A model generated the notes under the pieces. It searched no databases, had not been told where the DNA came from, and worked only from the letters and a program-made list of their open reading frames with translations. A stretch of 64,000 nt of DNA from Psychroserpens luteolus. GTDB taxonomy: Bacteria > Bacteroidota > Bacteroidia > Flavobacteriales > Flavobacteriaceae. Positions 1 through 9,362 of the stretch are shown here, one piece after another. The stretch lies in the NCBI RefSeq assembly GCF_021032705.1, contig NZ_JAHVXI010000001.1, positions 1,218,497 to 1,282,496 on the forward strand, given 5' to 3'. The position numbers and the translations under genes are program-made. Every line of letters begins with the position of its first letter. The stretch's first letter is position 1.

Positions 1-551
1 TTAACCAGGATAATATAAATCAAGTCATAACAACTTTGATAAAAGATACGATTACTTCACCAGATTTACTGTTTTATATTTTTGATAAAACAGATGGTGA
101 AGACAGTGTTTTTGAAGAGTGTGATAAATTATACAATTACATTTTAAAAAATGATAATGAGTATAAAATATTACAGATATTAACAGTTTATAAAAATCAT
201 GCCAATAAAATGAAGCTTGGTGATTTATCAGATAATGACTTTTTTAATAAGGTGTCTAAGCTGATTACAACCAATATAGTTTTGTTTAAAGATATGATTG
301 AGAGCTCAGGAGATGGAGGTATAACATCCTACGTTAGAAAGCCTGCATCTGGGCACGGAATTTATAAAGATAACTATAGTGATGCTGTTTTTGATCCTCA
401 CGGAGGTCTTTTTGTCAGGGAACCCAATTTAAGAAAAAAGTTTTTATCCCTAAGGATGAACATCATTAATGAAGCCAGAGATATAAGTTATAAATATAAA
501 ATAGCGTTTTACAAAAAGGAGATAGAAAAAAATAAAAAGGAGGGAAAATAA
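1..551 (+). CDS. Hypothetical protein, 5' end cut by window edge
   Basis: The reading frame is open from base 3 to the TAA at 549-551 with no stop upstream, so the gene very probably begins before the window. The TTG at 36 is more likely an internal leucine than a start. The visible part, about 182 residues, is hydrophilic, has no membrane segment, and ends in a Lys/Glu-rich helix. It contains a Gly/Pro stretch (SSGDGGITSYVRKPASGHG) followed by an acidic-aromatic segment. I do not recognise a family. It converges tail to tail with the next gene, with one base between the stop codons, so the two are unlikely to share a transcript. Coding nature is supported by length and by normal AT-rich codon use. 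Confidence 0.6.
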   Translation, partial: NQDNINQVITTLIKDTITSPDLLFYIFDKTDGEDSVFEECDKLYNYILKNDNEYKILQILTVYKNHANKMKLGDLSDNDFFNKVSKLITTNIVLFKDMIESSGDGGITSYVRKPASGHGIYKDNYSDAVFDPHGGLFVREPNLRKKFLSLRMNIINEARDISYKYKIAFYKKEIEKNKKEGK

Positions 552-552
552 G

Positions 553-855
553 CTATTCCTCATCAAACATACCAATATAAGTACTCAAGTTCTCCACTGA
601 AGGAACTTTAAATTTTAAATTTTCTTTTTGTTCTTTAAAGCGAGCAAGATCTTCATTTTGCAATGCTTTCATTTTGTCTGAATGCTTTTTGGTGAGTGCT
701 TCAATGATTTTTTTATTGCTAGGGTTTCCATACCATTTTCTAAGGTCTAAATACAGAGACCTATCATAAAAAGGAGGCAAACTTTCGACTTTTGATGCAT
801 AAAAATCACCCCAAAAGGGGTAAATAGTGATATATTGTTCAAATAACTCTTTCAC
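553..855 (-). CDS. Small hypothetical protein (100 aa)
   Basis: Encodes 100 residues from an ATG at 855. The N-terminal half is rich in Tyr, Phe and Trp (for example YPFWGDFYASK and a PPFYDRS stretch); the C-terminal half is a charged Lys/Glu helix. No signal peptide, membrane segment or known motif is visible. It sits alone on the minus strand, facing the truncated gene at the left edge, with a 103-base gap to the phosphoesterase upstream. The AT-rich gap between them has no clear terminator. Function unknown; it could be a small cytosolic partner of a neighbour, but nothing in the sequence shows this. Confidence 0.5.
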   Translation of the reverse strand: MKELFEQYITIYPFWGDFYASKVESLPPFYDRSLYLDLRKWYGNPSNKKIIEALTKKHSDKMKALQNEDLARFKEQKENLKFKVPSVENLSTYIGMFDEE

Positions 856-958
856 GACTAAAGTTTTGGTTAAACTATTCTATAAAGATACTAAAATTAC
901 ACTTTTTAACTGAAATCTTAACGTTTATTAGCAATATTAATCGCTAACTACCAGTTTT

Positions 959-2344
959 TTACACTTTTTTTAACAAGCTTTGAAGCTCTTTTCTAATGTG
1001 TTTTGTAAGCATTGGATTTTTTAATAAATCTTGTTCTGTTAAATAAATCCCTTCAATTATATCATTTACTTTTTCATCATCGATTGTTTCAAATTGGTTT
1101 AAATTCATTAGTGTTTCTTTTTTACGCTCAGAACCAGTTTTTGATAATCCGTTATTTAATTTTAAATCATAATAAAGATCAATGTTTGTATAATTGGAAT
1201 TTATTTTGTCTATGTATTTCTGATCTTTAAAGATTCGAATTCGTTTATTAATCTTGTCAAAATTATTTTTTAGTAAAGTTTTTAAAGGAATATCATATAT
1301 AATAAAATACTTTCTAAATAGATCTACCTCAATTAAATTTACGCTACTAATCGAAGATTTCGATTGCTTGGTATAAACACCATTGCTAGTATAGTATGGA
1401 GGATCAAAAAGTTTACCGTGAGTATGACCATTTAAAACTAAATCATTGTTACTAATTCGTTCATAAAAACTTGTGTTTTGTTTACAGACAAAATCTGTCG
1501 TTAATTGAGTTTTAAAATAATTATTATACTCTTTTAAACTACTTTCATTGATTTTTTTTTGCACTTCTATTTCAATAGAGTTTTTATCATGCCAATTTAG
1601 AAGTCTTGGAAAATGATGAAAGAGTGAGAGGGAAAATGTCGTGTTATTTTCTTTATTCTCAATAGAAGGAAGCATTTTGTAGATTTCAGAATTGATTTTA
1701 TTACCAACTGAAATGTTTTCATAATCCGTTGGGTATATAGGAAGTTTTCCATCACTTAAATTTTTCCAATCTTTGTTTGACATAGACAACCACGATGTAT
1801 TAAACCAGCTTACTAAAACTTTACCATTTCCAATATTGAACTCATCGAAGCCAATAGTAGAATCCCCGTTTCGAATAGCGCCTATTTCACTACAAAAATG
1901 ATTGTAAGCTTTGAAGGATGACTCAAGCTTGGTTTGAAATTCATCAACAATTTCATAATTAGGAATCCATTGCTCTTTTAATATGGAATTTTTATTTATT
2001 TTTTTTTCTAAAACTTCGAATGTATTATTAAAGTCTGAATCATGATTGCCAGGTGCACAGTAGATTTTTGTTATCTTATCTTTGCAGACTACTTTCGATA
2101 AGTCTTTAATTAATTCAATTGCAATGTTATGATTGGGCTTACTATTAAGATTTACTGAACCGTTTCTGTCCATCATATCACCTGTAATTGACAATATATC
2201 CAAGTGTTCTCTGTCTTTTGAGTTTAAGAAGTATTTTAAATTTTGGATTAAGTTTTTTTTTGTTGCTTTATATTCTTTTTTTTTAGAAATCTCTTCATTT
2301 AAATGCCAGTCTGACAATTGAAGAATATATATAGGATTAGGCAT
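959..2344 (-). CDS. Calcineurin-like metallophosphoesterase
   Basis: This 461-residue protein carries the ordered metal-binding motifs of the calcineurin-like phosphoesterase family: DWH near residue 12 (D-x-H), GDMMDR near 55, GNHD near 99, a central FHH, and GHTH near 306. Members hydrolyse phosphomonoesters or phosphodiesters with a two-metal centre; the substrate cannot be told from sequence. There is no signal peptide, so it should act in the cytoplasm. The last 150 residues after GHTH form a charged extension with no motif I recognise, longer than in minimal family members, which may be a regulatory or partner-binding domain. It starts at an ATG at 2344 and appears to be a single-gene unit. 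The family includes DNA repair nucleases and cyclic-nucleotide hydrolases, so a nucleic-acid role is possible but unproven. Confidence 0.85.
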   Translation of the reverse strand: MPNPIYILQLSDWHLNEEISKKKEYKATKKNLIQNLKYFLNSKDREHLDILSITGDMMDRNGSVNLNSKPNHNIAIELIKDLSKVVCKDKITKIYCAPGNHDSDFNNTFEVLEKKINKNSILKEQWIPNYEIVDEFQTKLESSFKAYNHFCSEIGAIRNGDSTIGFDEFNIGNGKVLVSWFNTSWLSMSNKDWKNLSDGKLPIYPTDYENISVGNKINSEIYKMLPSIENKENNTTFSLSLFHHFPRLLNWHDKNSIEIEVQKKINESSLKEYNNYFKTQLTTDFVCKQNTSFYERISNNDLVLNGHTHGKLFDPPYYTSNGVYTKQSKSSISSVNLIEVDLFRKYFIIYDIPLKTLLKNNFDKINKRIRIFKDQKYIDKINSNYTNIDLYYDLKLNNGLSKTGSERKKETLMNLNQFETIDDEKVNDIIEGIYLTEQDLLKNPMLTKHIRKELQSLLKKV

Positions 2345-2390
2345 AAGCGTTGAGTTAGTTTAGTTAAATTTAATAAAACCTTATACTATA

Positions 2391-2428
2391 ACAAAAAAAA
2401 GCAACTTAATTAAGTCGCTTTTTTTTGT
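2391..2428 (-). terminator. Intrinsic terminator of the SPOR-domain gene
   Basis: A 38-base near-perfect palindrome centred at 2409/2410, with one A-C mismatch, has A-rich and T-rich outer arms. It lies just past the stop of the minus-strand gene at 2452-2832. The arms are A/T runs on both sides, so it could work in both directions. Confidence 0.7.
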
Positions 2429-2451
2429 TATATCTATTGAATATCAATCGT

Positions 2452-2832
2452 TTAATTGTCCTTTTTTGGTTCAAAAACCATAGCTTTCGAAAACTTCTTC
2501 TTAATTTTTAAAAGTGCTATATCTGCTTCTAGTCGCGTGCTGAAATTACCAACCCAAACTTTATAATTTGGTGTTTCATATACCACATCGGTTGGCCATT
2601 GAGAAAATGTATTGCGAAACTTCTGCTCTAATGCCATCGCTTTTGAACGTGACCCAAAATCTAATTGAATCTTATATAAATCGACCGTCTTTACATCTTT
2701 TTTATATTCTAATAGCTTAGTAATATCACTATCTTGGTCAATAGTAACAGTACCTTCCTGAGCAAATGCTTGATTTCCAACTGCCAAGAACACCAAAATT
2801 AAGACTACTATTTTAAGGATATTTGCTTTCAT
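2452..2832 (-). CDS. Secreted SPOR-domain protein
   Basis: The 126-residue product begins with a signal peptide (residues 1-24, cleavage after AFA-Q). A SPOR domain covers roughly residues 50-122, seen as the YKIQLDFGSRSKA segment and the later YKVWVGNFSTRLEADIALLKIK segment with the typical aromatic-V-G-x-F pattern. SPOR domains bind peptidoglycan stripped of stem peptides and often mark division or envelope-remodelling proteins. It is transcribed divergently from the complex III operon and has its own terminator. An exact role is not visible; periplasmic peptidoglycan binding is the safe reading. Confidence 0.85.
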   Translation of the reverse strand: MKANILKIVVLILVFLAVGNQAFAQEGTVTIDQDSDITKLLEYKKDVKTVDLYKIQLDFGSRSKAMALEQKFRNTFSQWPTDVVYETPNYKVWVGNFSTRLEADIALLKIKKKFSKAMVFEPKKDN

Positions 2833-2987
2833 ATTTTTTGAAATTTAGTACAAAGAAAACGATTTTTTTTAACTGTTGTTTCCTTAGTCAAAATTAATAA
2901 CTAAATTGGGTGCCAAATTATTATTTAGAATCCTTATAAATTATCAATTAACAGTTCTGTAACATTTTCAAAATCGACTTTATATGT

Positions 2988-2995
2988 TATTTTTG
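2988..2995 (+). promoter_or_regulatory. -7 promoter element of the complex III operon
   Basis: TATTTTTG matches the Bacteroidota -7 consensus TAnnTTTG exactly. Transcription would begin near 3000, so the ATG at 2984 lies upstream of the message and cannot be the start of actA. No strict TTG is seen at the -33 position. Confidence 0.6.
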
Positions 2996-3031
2996 CATGA
3001 GATTTTACAAACGTTTTTTTCAATAGCAATA

Positions 3032-4384
3032 ATGAAAAAATCATACCAAAGTTTAGAAGATAATTCAACTAACAATATGATACAGGTGATTTACCGTCAA
3101 CTAGCCTCAAAGATTCCTTATTTAGGACTGGTTATTTTACTCACGTTTACTACTTCACTTAACGCTCAAGAAGGTGATCCTGCAAAAGGAAAAGCTTTAT
3201 TCAATACCAATTGTGCTTCTTGCCATAATCTTGATAGAGATATGACAGGACCAAAACTTCGATATGTTGAGTCGAGACTTGAAGAAGAGCAAGGTTTAGA
3301 TAGAGAGTGGTTAACAAAATGGATTAGAAACAGTGCAGGTCTTATTAAATCTGGAGATGCATACGCTAATCAGGTATTTAACGAATGGAATCAAACACCA
3401 ATGACTGCATTTGCAGCTTTAGAAGATCAAGATATTGCAGATATTTTGGCTTGGACAGCAACTGATCCAATTGTTACTGAAGATGATGGACCAGATACTC
3501 CAAAAGAGCCAGTTGAAGGTGGAATCTCAAACAAATTAATTCTTGGTGCTTTAGCTGTTTTGTTTGCATTATTGGCTATGGCTTTAGTGTTGGTAAGACG
3601 TACTTTAAATCGTTTTGCTGAAGAAAAAGGAATCGAAGCCGCTTCAAAAGACAAGAGTATTTCAATATGGAAGGCGTTTGTACAAAACCAATTCTTAGTA
3701 TTGGTGACAGCAATTTTCTTCTTATTGGCAAGTGCTTATTTTGTATATGGTTATTTATCTCAAATAGGTACAGATCAAGGTTACGAGCCTGTGCAACCAA
3801 TACATTATTCACATAGAATTCATGCTGGAGCAGCTGAAGATGGTGGTAATGGTATTGACTGTAAATACTGTCACTCTTCTGCTAGAGTAAGTAAGCATTC
3901 AGGTATTCCTTCATTAAATATCTGTATGAACTGTCATAAAACGATTTATCAAGTATCTCCTGAAACGCAAAAGCAAGGTTTAGAAGAATTTGGTAAAGAT
4001 TACAATGCCGAAATTCAAAAACTATACAAAGCTGTTGGTTGGGATGAAGCAACACAATCGTATACAGGAGAAACTGAACCAGTAAGATGGGTTAGAATAC
4101 ATAACCTTCCAGATTTCGCTTATTTCAATCACTCTCAACACGTTGAGGTGGCTGGAGTACAGTGTCAAACATGTCATGGCCCTGTTGAAACAATGGAAGT
4201 GATGTATCAGCATGCGCCTTTAACTATGGGATGGTGTATCAACTGTCACAGAGAAACAGAAGTTAACGTAAAAGATAATGCGTATTACACAAAAATACAT
4301 GAGCAATTATCTAAAAAATATGGTGTAGATAAACTTACAGCTGCTCAAATGGGTGGACTAGAATGTGGTAAGTGTCACTACTAA
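3032..4384 (+). CDS. actA: Alternative complex III multiheme cytochrome c subunit ActA
   Basis: This is the multiheme electron-transfer subunit of the menaquinol:cytochrome c oxidoreductase called alternative complex III. Six CxxCH heme motifs are visible: CASCH in an N-terminal monoheme cytochrome c domain, then CKYCH, CMNCH, CQTCH, CINCH and CGKCH in the C-terminal pentaheme part. A signal-like hydrophobic stretch precedes the first domain, and two membrane segments separate the two heme regions. The N-terminal monoheme domain is an addition to the pentaheme core. I prefer the ATG at 3032 because the promoter element lies at 2988-2995; 3077 is also possible and would put the signal anchor nearer the N-terminus. 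It leads the actABCDEF-coxBA operon. Confidence 0.92.
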   Translation: MKKSYQSLEDNSTNNMIQVIYRQLASKIPYLGLVILLTFTTSLNAQEGDPAKGKALFNTNCASCHNLDRDMTGPKLRYVESRLEEEQGLDREWLTKWIRNSAGLIKSGDAYANQVFNEWNQTPMTAFAALEDQDIADILAWTATDPIVTEDDGPDTPKEPVEGGISNKLILGALAVLFALLAMALVLVRRTLNRFAEEKGIEAASKDKSISIWKAFVQNQFLVLVTAIFFLLASAYFVYGYLSQIGTDQGYEPVQPIHYSHRIHAGAAEDGGNGIDCKYCHSSARVSKHSGIPSLNICMNCHKTIYQVSPETQKQGLEEFGKDYNAEIQKLYKAVGWDEATQSYTGETEPVRWVRIHNLPDFAYFNHSQHVEVAGVQCQTCHGPVETMEVMYQHAPLTMGWCINCHRETEVNVKDNAYYTKIHEQLSKKYGVDKLTAAQMGGLECGKCHY

Positions 4385-4418
4385 TAAAATTTAATAAGAA
4401 GTAATTCAATTATATAAT

Positions 4419-7400
4419 ATGTCATCAAACAAGAAATACTGGAAAAGTGTTGAAGAGCTAAAAGAGAATAGCTCTATTGTTGAGACGCTAAAACAAAATG
4501 AATTTGTTGAAGAGATTCCTACTGATGAATTTTTAGGAGATAAAAAAACATTAGAATCGTCTTCTACAACGCGTCGTGACTTTTTGAAGTATGTAGGTTT
4601 TAGTACTGCTGCTGCATCTTTAGCAGCTTGTGAAGGACCTGTAATTAAATCAATTCCTTATGTGGTTCAGCCAGAATCTATTGTTCCTGGTGTTGCCAAC
4701 TATTATGCAACAACAATTGCAAATGGTTTTGATTTTGCTAGTGTTTTAGTAAAAACACGTGAAGGTCGTCCAATCAAAATTGAAAACAACAACTTAGCAA
4801 AAACAAACAATAGTGCTAATGCAAGAGTTAACGCTTCTGTGTTAGGATTATATGATAGCTTAAGAGTTCAAGGTCCAATGAAAGGCGGCAGCGCTATTTC
4901 ATGGGAGACTTTTGATGCTGAAACAAATCAAGCCTTAAACAATGTAATGACAGCTGGTAAGGAAATTGTATTGTTAACACAAACATATGCAAGTCCTTCT
5001 ACCTCTAAGTTGATTTCTGAATTTAAAGCGAAGTACGGAAATGTACGTCATGTTGTGTATGATGCTGTTTCAGAATCTGCTGCGTTAGATGCTTTTGAAG
5101 CGAAGTATAATACTCGTGGAATGGCAAATTACGATTTTTCTAAAGCCATGACAATTGTTTCAGTTGGAGCAGATTTCTTAGGAGATTGGCAAGGTGGTGG
5201 ATTTGATGCTGGATATGCACAAGGACGTGTTCCGAAGAACGGAAAAATGTCTCGTCACATTCAGTTTGAATCAAATATGTCACTTACTGGTGCAAACGCA
5301 GACAAGCGTGTGCCATTGACGCCAACACAACAAAAACATGCTTTAGCAAAACTACATAGTTTAGTGGTTGGTGGAGCTGCATCTACAGATTTACCAGAGC
5401 ATATAGATCAAGCTGTTCAAAAAGCAGCTTCAGAATTGAAAAGAGCAGGAAGCAATGGTGTTCTTGTTACTGGTATTCAAGATGTAAATGCACAAACAGT
5501 TGCATTAGCGATTAATGAATCACTTGGAAGCAAGGCATTCGATCCAAATACTCCAATTTTAACAAGACAAGGTAATAATGCTTCGGTTACTAAATTAGTA
5601 GCAGATATGAAAGCTGGTCGTATTGGTGGTATCATCATGAGTGGTGTTAACCCAATGTACACATTGCCTAATGCTTCAGATTTTGCTGAAGGTCTTGGTA
5701 AAACAGACTTATCAATAGTATTTTCAATGAAAGCAGATGAAACGGCTTCTCTTGAAAGCGTTGATTATATTGCAGCAGCACCTCACTACCTAGAGTCTTG
5801 GGGAGATGTTGAATTTAAAAAAGGACATTATAGTTTAATGCAACCAACGATTCGTCCGTTGTTTGATACACGTCAATTTCAAGACGCTTTATTAAAGTGG
5901 ACAGATAATGGCATGAACTATCGTGAATATATTAAAGAGGCTTGGGGAAGTAGTATCCTTACTGGATCATCTTTCAACAAGGCTTTACAAGATGGTGTTT
6001 ATGTTGGTAGCATTGCTACTGAAACTGTAGATACAACATCAGATACTGATTCTTCTATAGATGATTTATTAGGTGAATCTGTAACAGCAGTTTCTGCAGG
6101 AAGTGCGGCAAGAGCATTAGCGTCTTCTAAGTCTTCTGGAGATTTAGAATTAGTTCTATACACTAAAACAGGAATGGGTGATGGTCAACAGGCTAATAAC
6201 CCATGGTTACAAGAATTCCCAGATCCTATTACAAGAACATCTTGGGATAACTACTTAACAATGTCTGCAAAAGATGCAGAAAAGTATCAGGTTAAGAATT
6301 ATCATGTAGCAGATGGAGGCTTAAATTCTAGCTTCGTAGAATTAACTGTTAATGGAATTCCTGTTACGATTCCTGTTATTATTCAACCAGGACAAGCACA
6401 AGGTTCTATAGGTTTAGCCTTAGGATATGGTCGCAAAAATGGATTGAAACCAGAAATGCAGACTGGAAAGAATGCATACCATTTCTATAAAGATTTTAAT
6501 ACAACTCAAACAGACGTTTCATTAAAAGATATTGGTGGAGAACACGAATTTGCATGTGTTCAATTACAAAATACCTTAATGGGTCGTGGAGACATTATAA
6601 AGGAAACAACTTTAGAAATCTTCAATACTGAACATAGAAATGTTTGGAATAAAGTACCAACAGTATCTTTAAATCATGAAGAGGTTGAAGTCACATCTCC
6701 TGAAGTTGATTTATGGGATGAGTTTGACCGTTCAATAGGACATCACTTTAACTTATCTATAGACTTAAATTCTTGTACAGGTTGTGGTGCATGTGTAATT
6801 GCATGTCATGCCGAAAACAATGTCCCTGTAGTTGGTAAAGAAGAAATTAGACGTAGTCGTGATATGCACTGGTTACGTATTGATAGATATTACTCTTCTA
6901 ATGATACATTTGAAGGTGATGTTAAAGAAAAGGAAAGTGCAGATGGATTAGGCTTAGGAAACTTCGTATTTGGCGATGGTGAAGGCGATGGTTCTTTATC
7001 TACATTTGCTAGATTAGAAGATCCAGCTGATAATCCGCAAGTAGCTTTCCAACCAGTAATGTGTCAGCATTGTAACCATGCACCTTGTGAAACTGTATGT
7101 CCTGTGGCTGCAACATCACATGGTCGTCAAGGTCAAAACCATATGGCATATAACCGTTGTGTTGGTACACGTTACTGTGCAAATAACTGTCCGTATAAAG
7201 TACGTCGTTTCAACTGGTTCTTATACGCTCAAAACGATGAGTTCGATTACCACATGAATGACGATTTAGGTCGTATGGTATTGAATCCAGATGTAACAGT
7301 TCGTTCACGTGGTGTTATGGAAAAATGTTCTATGTGTATTCAAATGACACAGAAAACAATTCTTGATGCGAAACGTGATGGACGTCCAGTTAAAGATGGT

Positions 7401-7586
7401 GAATTCAAAACAGCATGTTCTGCAGCTTGTAGTAGTGGCGCTATGGTGTTTGGAGATATCAATAACAAAGACAGTAAAGTTGCGAAACTTAAAAAAGATG
7501 ATCGTATGTATCACTTATTAGAAAGTGTTGGTACTAAACCTAATGTTCAGTATCAGACTAAAGTGAGAAATACTAAAGAAGCATAA
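4419..7586 (+). CDS. actB: Alternative complex III iron-sulfur subunit ActB
   Basis: The 1055-residue protein joins a molybdopterin-oxidoreductase-like domain to a C-terminal ferredoxin domain, the known ActB architecture. A twin-arginine type signal is seen at residues 52-70 (RRDFLKYVGF) and runs into a lipobox-like AAC, so it is probably a Tat-exported, membrane-anchored periplasmic protein. The ferredoxin part from about residue 780 has four cysteine clusters: CTGCGACVIAC, CQHCNHAPCETVC, CVGTRYCANNC and CSMC with a later CSAAC. In this family the large domain lacks the molybdenum cofactor and carries electrons only through Fe-S clusters. The gene follows actA by 34 bases and precedes actC by 30. 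Confidence 0.95.
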   Translation: MSSNKKYWKSVEELKENSSIVETLKQNEFVEEIPTDEFLGDKKTLESSSTTRRDFLKYVGFSTAAASLAACEGPVIKSIPYVVQPESIVPGVANYYATTIANGFDFASVLVKTREGRPIKIENNNLAKTNNSANARVNASVLGLYDSLRVQGPMKGGSAISWETFDAETNQALNNVMTAGKEIVLLTQTYASPSTSKLISEFKAKYGNVRHVVYDAVSESAALDAFEAKYNTRGMANYDFSKAMTIVSVGADFLGDWQGGGFDAGYAQGRVPKNGKMSRHIQFESNMSLTGANADKRVPLTPTQQKHALAKLHSLVVGGAASTDLPEHIDQAVQKAASELKRAGSNGVLVTGIQDVNAQTVALAINESLGSKAFDPNTPILTRQGNNASVTKLVADMKAGRIGGIIMSGVNPMYTLPNASDFAEGLGKTDLSIVFSMKADETASLESVDYIAAAPHYLESWGDVEFKKGHYSLMQPTIRPLFDTRQFQDALLKWTDNGMNYREYIKEAWGSSILTGSSFNKALQDGVYVGSIATETVDTTSDTDSSIDDLLGESVTAVSAGSAARALASSKSSGDLELVLYTKTGMGDGQQANNPWLQEFPDPITRTSWDNYLTMSAKDAEKYQVKNYHVADGGLNSSFVELTVNGIPVTIPVIIQPGQAQGSIGLALGYGRKNGLKPEMQTGKNAYHFYKDFNTTQTDVSLKDIGGEHEFACVQLQNTLMGRGDIIKETTLEIFNTEHRNVWNKVPTVSLNHEEVEVTSPEVDLWDEFDRSIGHHFNLSIDLNSCTGCGACVIACHAENNVPVVGKEEIRRSRDMHWLRIDRYYSSNDTFEGDVKEKESADGLGLGNFVFGDGEGDGSLSTFARLEDPADNPQVAFQPVMCQHCNHAPCETVCPVAATSHGRQGQNHMAYNRCVGTRYCANNCPYKVRRFNWFLYAQNDEFDYHMNDDLGRMVLNPDVTVRSRGVMEKCSMCIQMTQKTILDAKRDGRPVKDGEFKTACSAACSSGAMVFGDINNKDSKVAKLKKDDRMYHLLESVGTKPNVQYQTKVRNTKEA

Positions 7587-7616
7587 AAATTAATTAAGAA
7601 ACAATTATAATAGATT

Positions 7617-9353
7617 ATGGCGTCTCATTACGAAGCACCTATTAGAAGACCCTTAGTTACAGGAGAAAAATCATATCACGATGTATCGGTAGATGTGGCT
7701 GCACCTGTTGAAGGAAAAGCAAATAAATCTTGGTGGATTGTATTTTCAATAGCACTTGTCGCTTTCCTTTGGGGAATTGGGTGTATTATCTATACAATTT
7801 CTACAGGTATCGGAACTTGGGGTTTAAATAAAACCGTAGGTTGGGCTTGGGATATTACTAACTTCGTTTGGTGGGTTGGTATTGGTCACGCAGGAACCTT
7901 AATTTCTGCTGTACTTTTACTTTTCCGTCAAAAATGGAGAATGGCGATTAACCGTTCTGCAGAAGCAATGACAATTTTCTCGGTAGTTCAAGCAGGTTTA
8001 TTCCCAATTATTCACATGGGTCGTCCATGGTTAGGATACTGGGTATTACCAATTCCAAACCAGTTTGGTTCATTATGGGTTAACTTTAACTCTCCATTAC
8101 TTTGGGATGTATTTGCGATCTCTACGTATTTATCGGTATCATTAGTTTTCTGGTGGACTGGTTTATTACCTGATTTTGCGATGATTCGTGATAGAGCTGT
8201 AAAACCATTCCAAAAGAAGATTTATTCATTATTAAGTTTTGGATGGTCTGGTCGTGCTAAAGATTGGCAACGTTTTGAAGAAGTATCATTGGTACTTGCA
8301 GGTTTAGCAACACCATTAGTACTTTCTGTACATACTATTGTATCGTTTGACTTCGCCACATCGGTAATTCCTGGTTGGCATACAACCATTTTCCCTCCAT
8401 ACTTTGTTGCTGGAGCGATTTTCTCAGGATTTGCTATGGTGAATACCCTTCTTATTATCATGAGAAAAGTATGTAGCCTTGAAGATTATATTACAGTACA
8501 ACACATCGAGTTAATGAACATCGTCATCATGATTACGGGTTCTATTGTTGGTGTGGCATATATTACTGAGTTATTTATCGCTTGGTATTCTGGAGTAGAA
8601 TATGAACAATATGCATTCTTGAATAGAGCAACAGGTCCTTATGCTTGGGCCTACTGGATGATGATGTCTTGTAACGTGTTCTCACCTCAGTTTATGTGGT
8701 TTAAAAAATTAAGAACGAGTATTATGTTCTCATTCTTTATATCTATTGTAGTAAACGTAGGAATGTGGTTTGAGCGTTTCGTAATTATCGTAACATCATT
8801 ACACAGAGATTATTTACCATCATCTTGGACAATGTTCCAACCAACATTTGTTGATATTGGAATATTTATTGGAACCATAGGATTCTTCTTTGTATTATTC
8901 CTATTATATGCTAGAACATTCCCAGTAATTGCTCAAGCTGAAGTGAAGACAATATTGAAATCTTCAGGTGAACGTTATAAGAAAATTAGAGAGCGTGGTG
9001 ATAGTTTAGTTGGAACAGGTGCAGATACAAGAACATCAAATGCTACAGCCGATGTTAAGACTGAAGTAGTTAAAGATGTTTCAGATGAAGATAATTCAGC
9101 TAAAGTTGACGATTTATTAGGAAGCATTGGTGCTTTTGATCCAAATACGCAAACTGCTGATGACTTGAAAAAAGTAAATGGTATTGGTCCAAAAATGGAA
9201 GAAGTACTTAATAGTATTGGGATCTATACATTTTTACAGGTTAGCAAGATGACAAAAAGAGAATATGACTTGTTAGATTCAATTACAGGTTCTTTCCCAG
9301 GAAGAGCAGAACGTGATGACTGGTCTGGACAAGCTAAAAAATTAATAAACTAA
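7617..9353 (+). CDS. actC: Alternative complex III membrane subunit ActC (NrfD-like) with C-terminal HhH domain
   Basis: The first 450 or so residues form an NrfD/PsrC-type integral membrane protein with about ten hydrophobic segments, the quinol-binding subunit of alternative complex III. It is followed by a hydrophilic acidic linker (about residues 460-510) and a C-terminal domain that reads as a helix-hairpin-helix unit (DDLKKVNGIGPKMEEVLNSIG, about 520-540). That domain is normally DNA- or protein-binding and is not needed for quinol chemistry, which makes this subunit longer than the plain NrfD family. Start and spacing fit the tight operon: 10 bases separate it from actD. Confidence 0.93.
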   Translation: MASHYEAPIRRPLVTGEKSYHDVSVDVAAPVEGKANKSWWIVFSIALVAFLWGIGCIIYTISTGIGTWGLNKTVGWAWDITNFVWWVGIGHAGTLISAVLLLFRQKWRMAINRSAEAMTIFSVVQAGLFPIIHMGRPWLGYWVLPIPNQFGSLWVNFNSPLLWDVFAISTYLSVSLVFWWTGLLPDFAMIRDRAVKPFQKKIYSLLSFGWSGRAKDWQRFEEVSLVLAGLATPLVLSVHTIVSFDFATSVIPGWHTTIFPPYFVAGAIFSGFAMVNTLLIIMRKVCSLEDYITVQHIELMNIVIMITGSIVGVAYITELFIAWYSGVEYEQYAFLNRATGPYAWAYWMMMSCNVFSPQFMWFKKLRTSIMFSFFISIVVNVGMWFERFVIIVTSLHRDYLPSSWTMFQPTFVDIGIFIGTIGFFFVLFLLYARTFPVIAQAEVKTILKSSGERYKKIRERGDSLVGTGADTRTSNATADVKTEVVKDVSDEDNSAKVDDLLGSIGAFDPNTQTADDLKKVNGIGPKMEEVLNSIGIYTFLQVSKMTKREYDLLDSITGSFPGRAERDDWSGQAKKLIN

Positions 9354-9362
9354 AAATAGTAC

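Noticed and set aside
2984..3031. Longer actA frame starting at 2984.
   Set aside because: The ATG lies at or upstream of the -7 element (2988-2995), so it would be outside the transcript.
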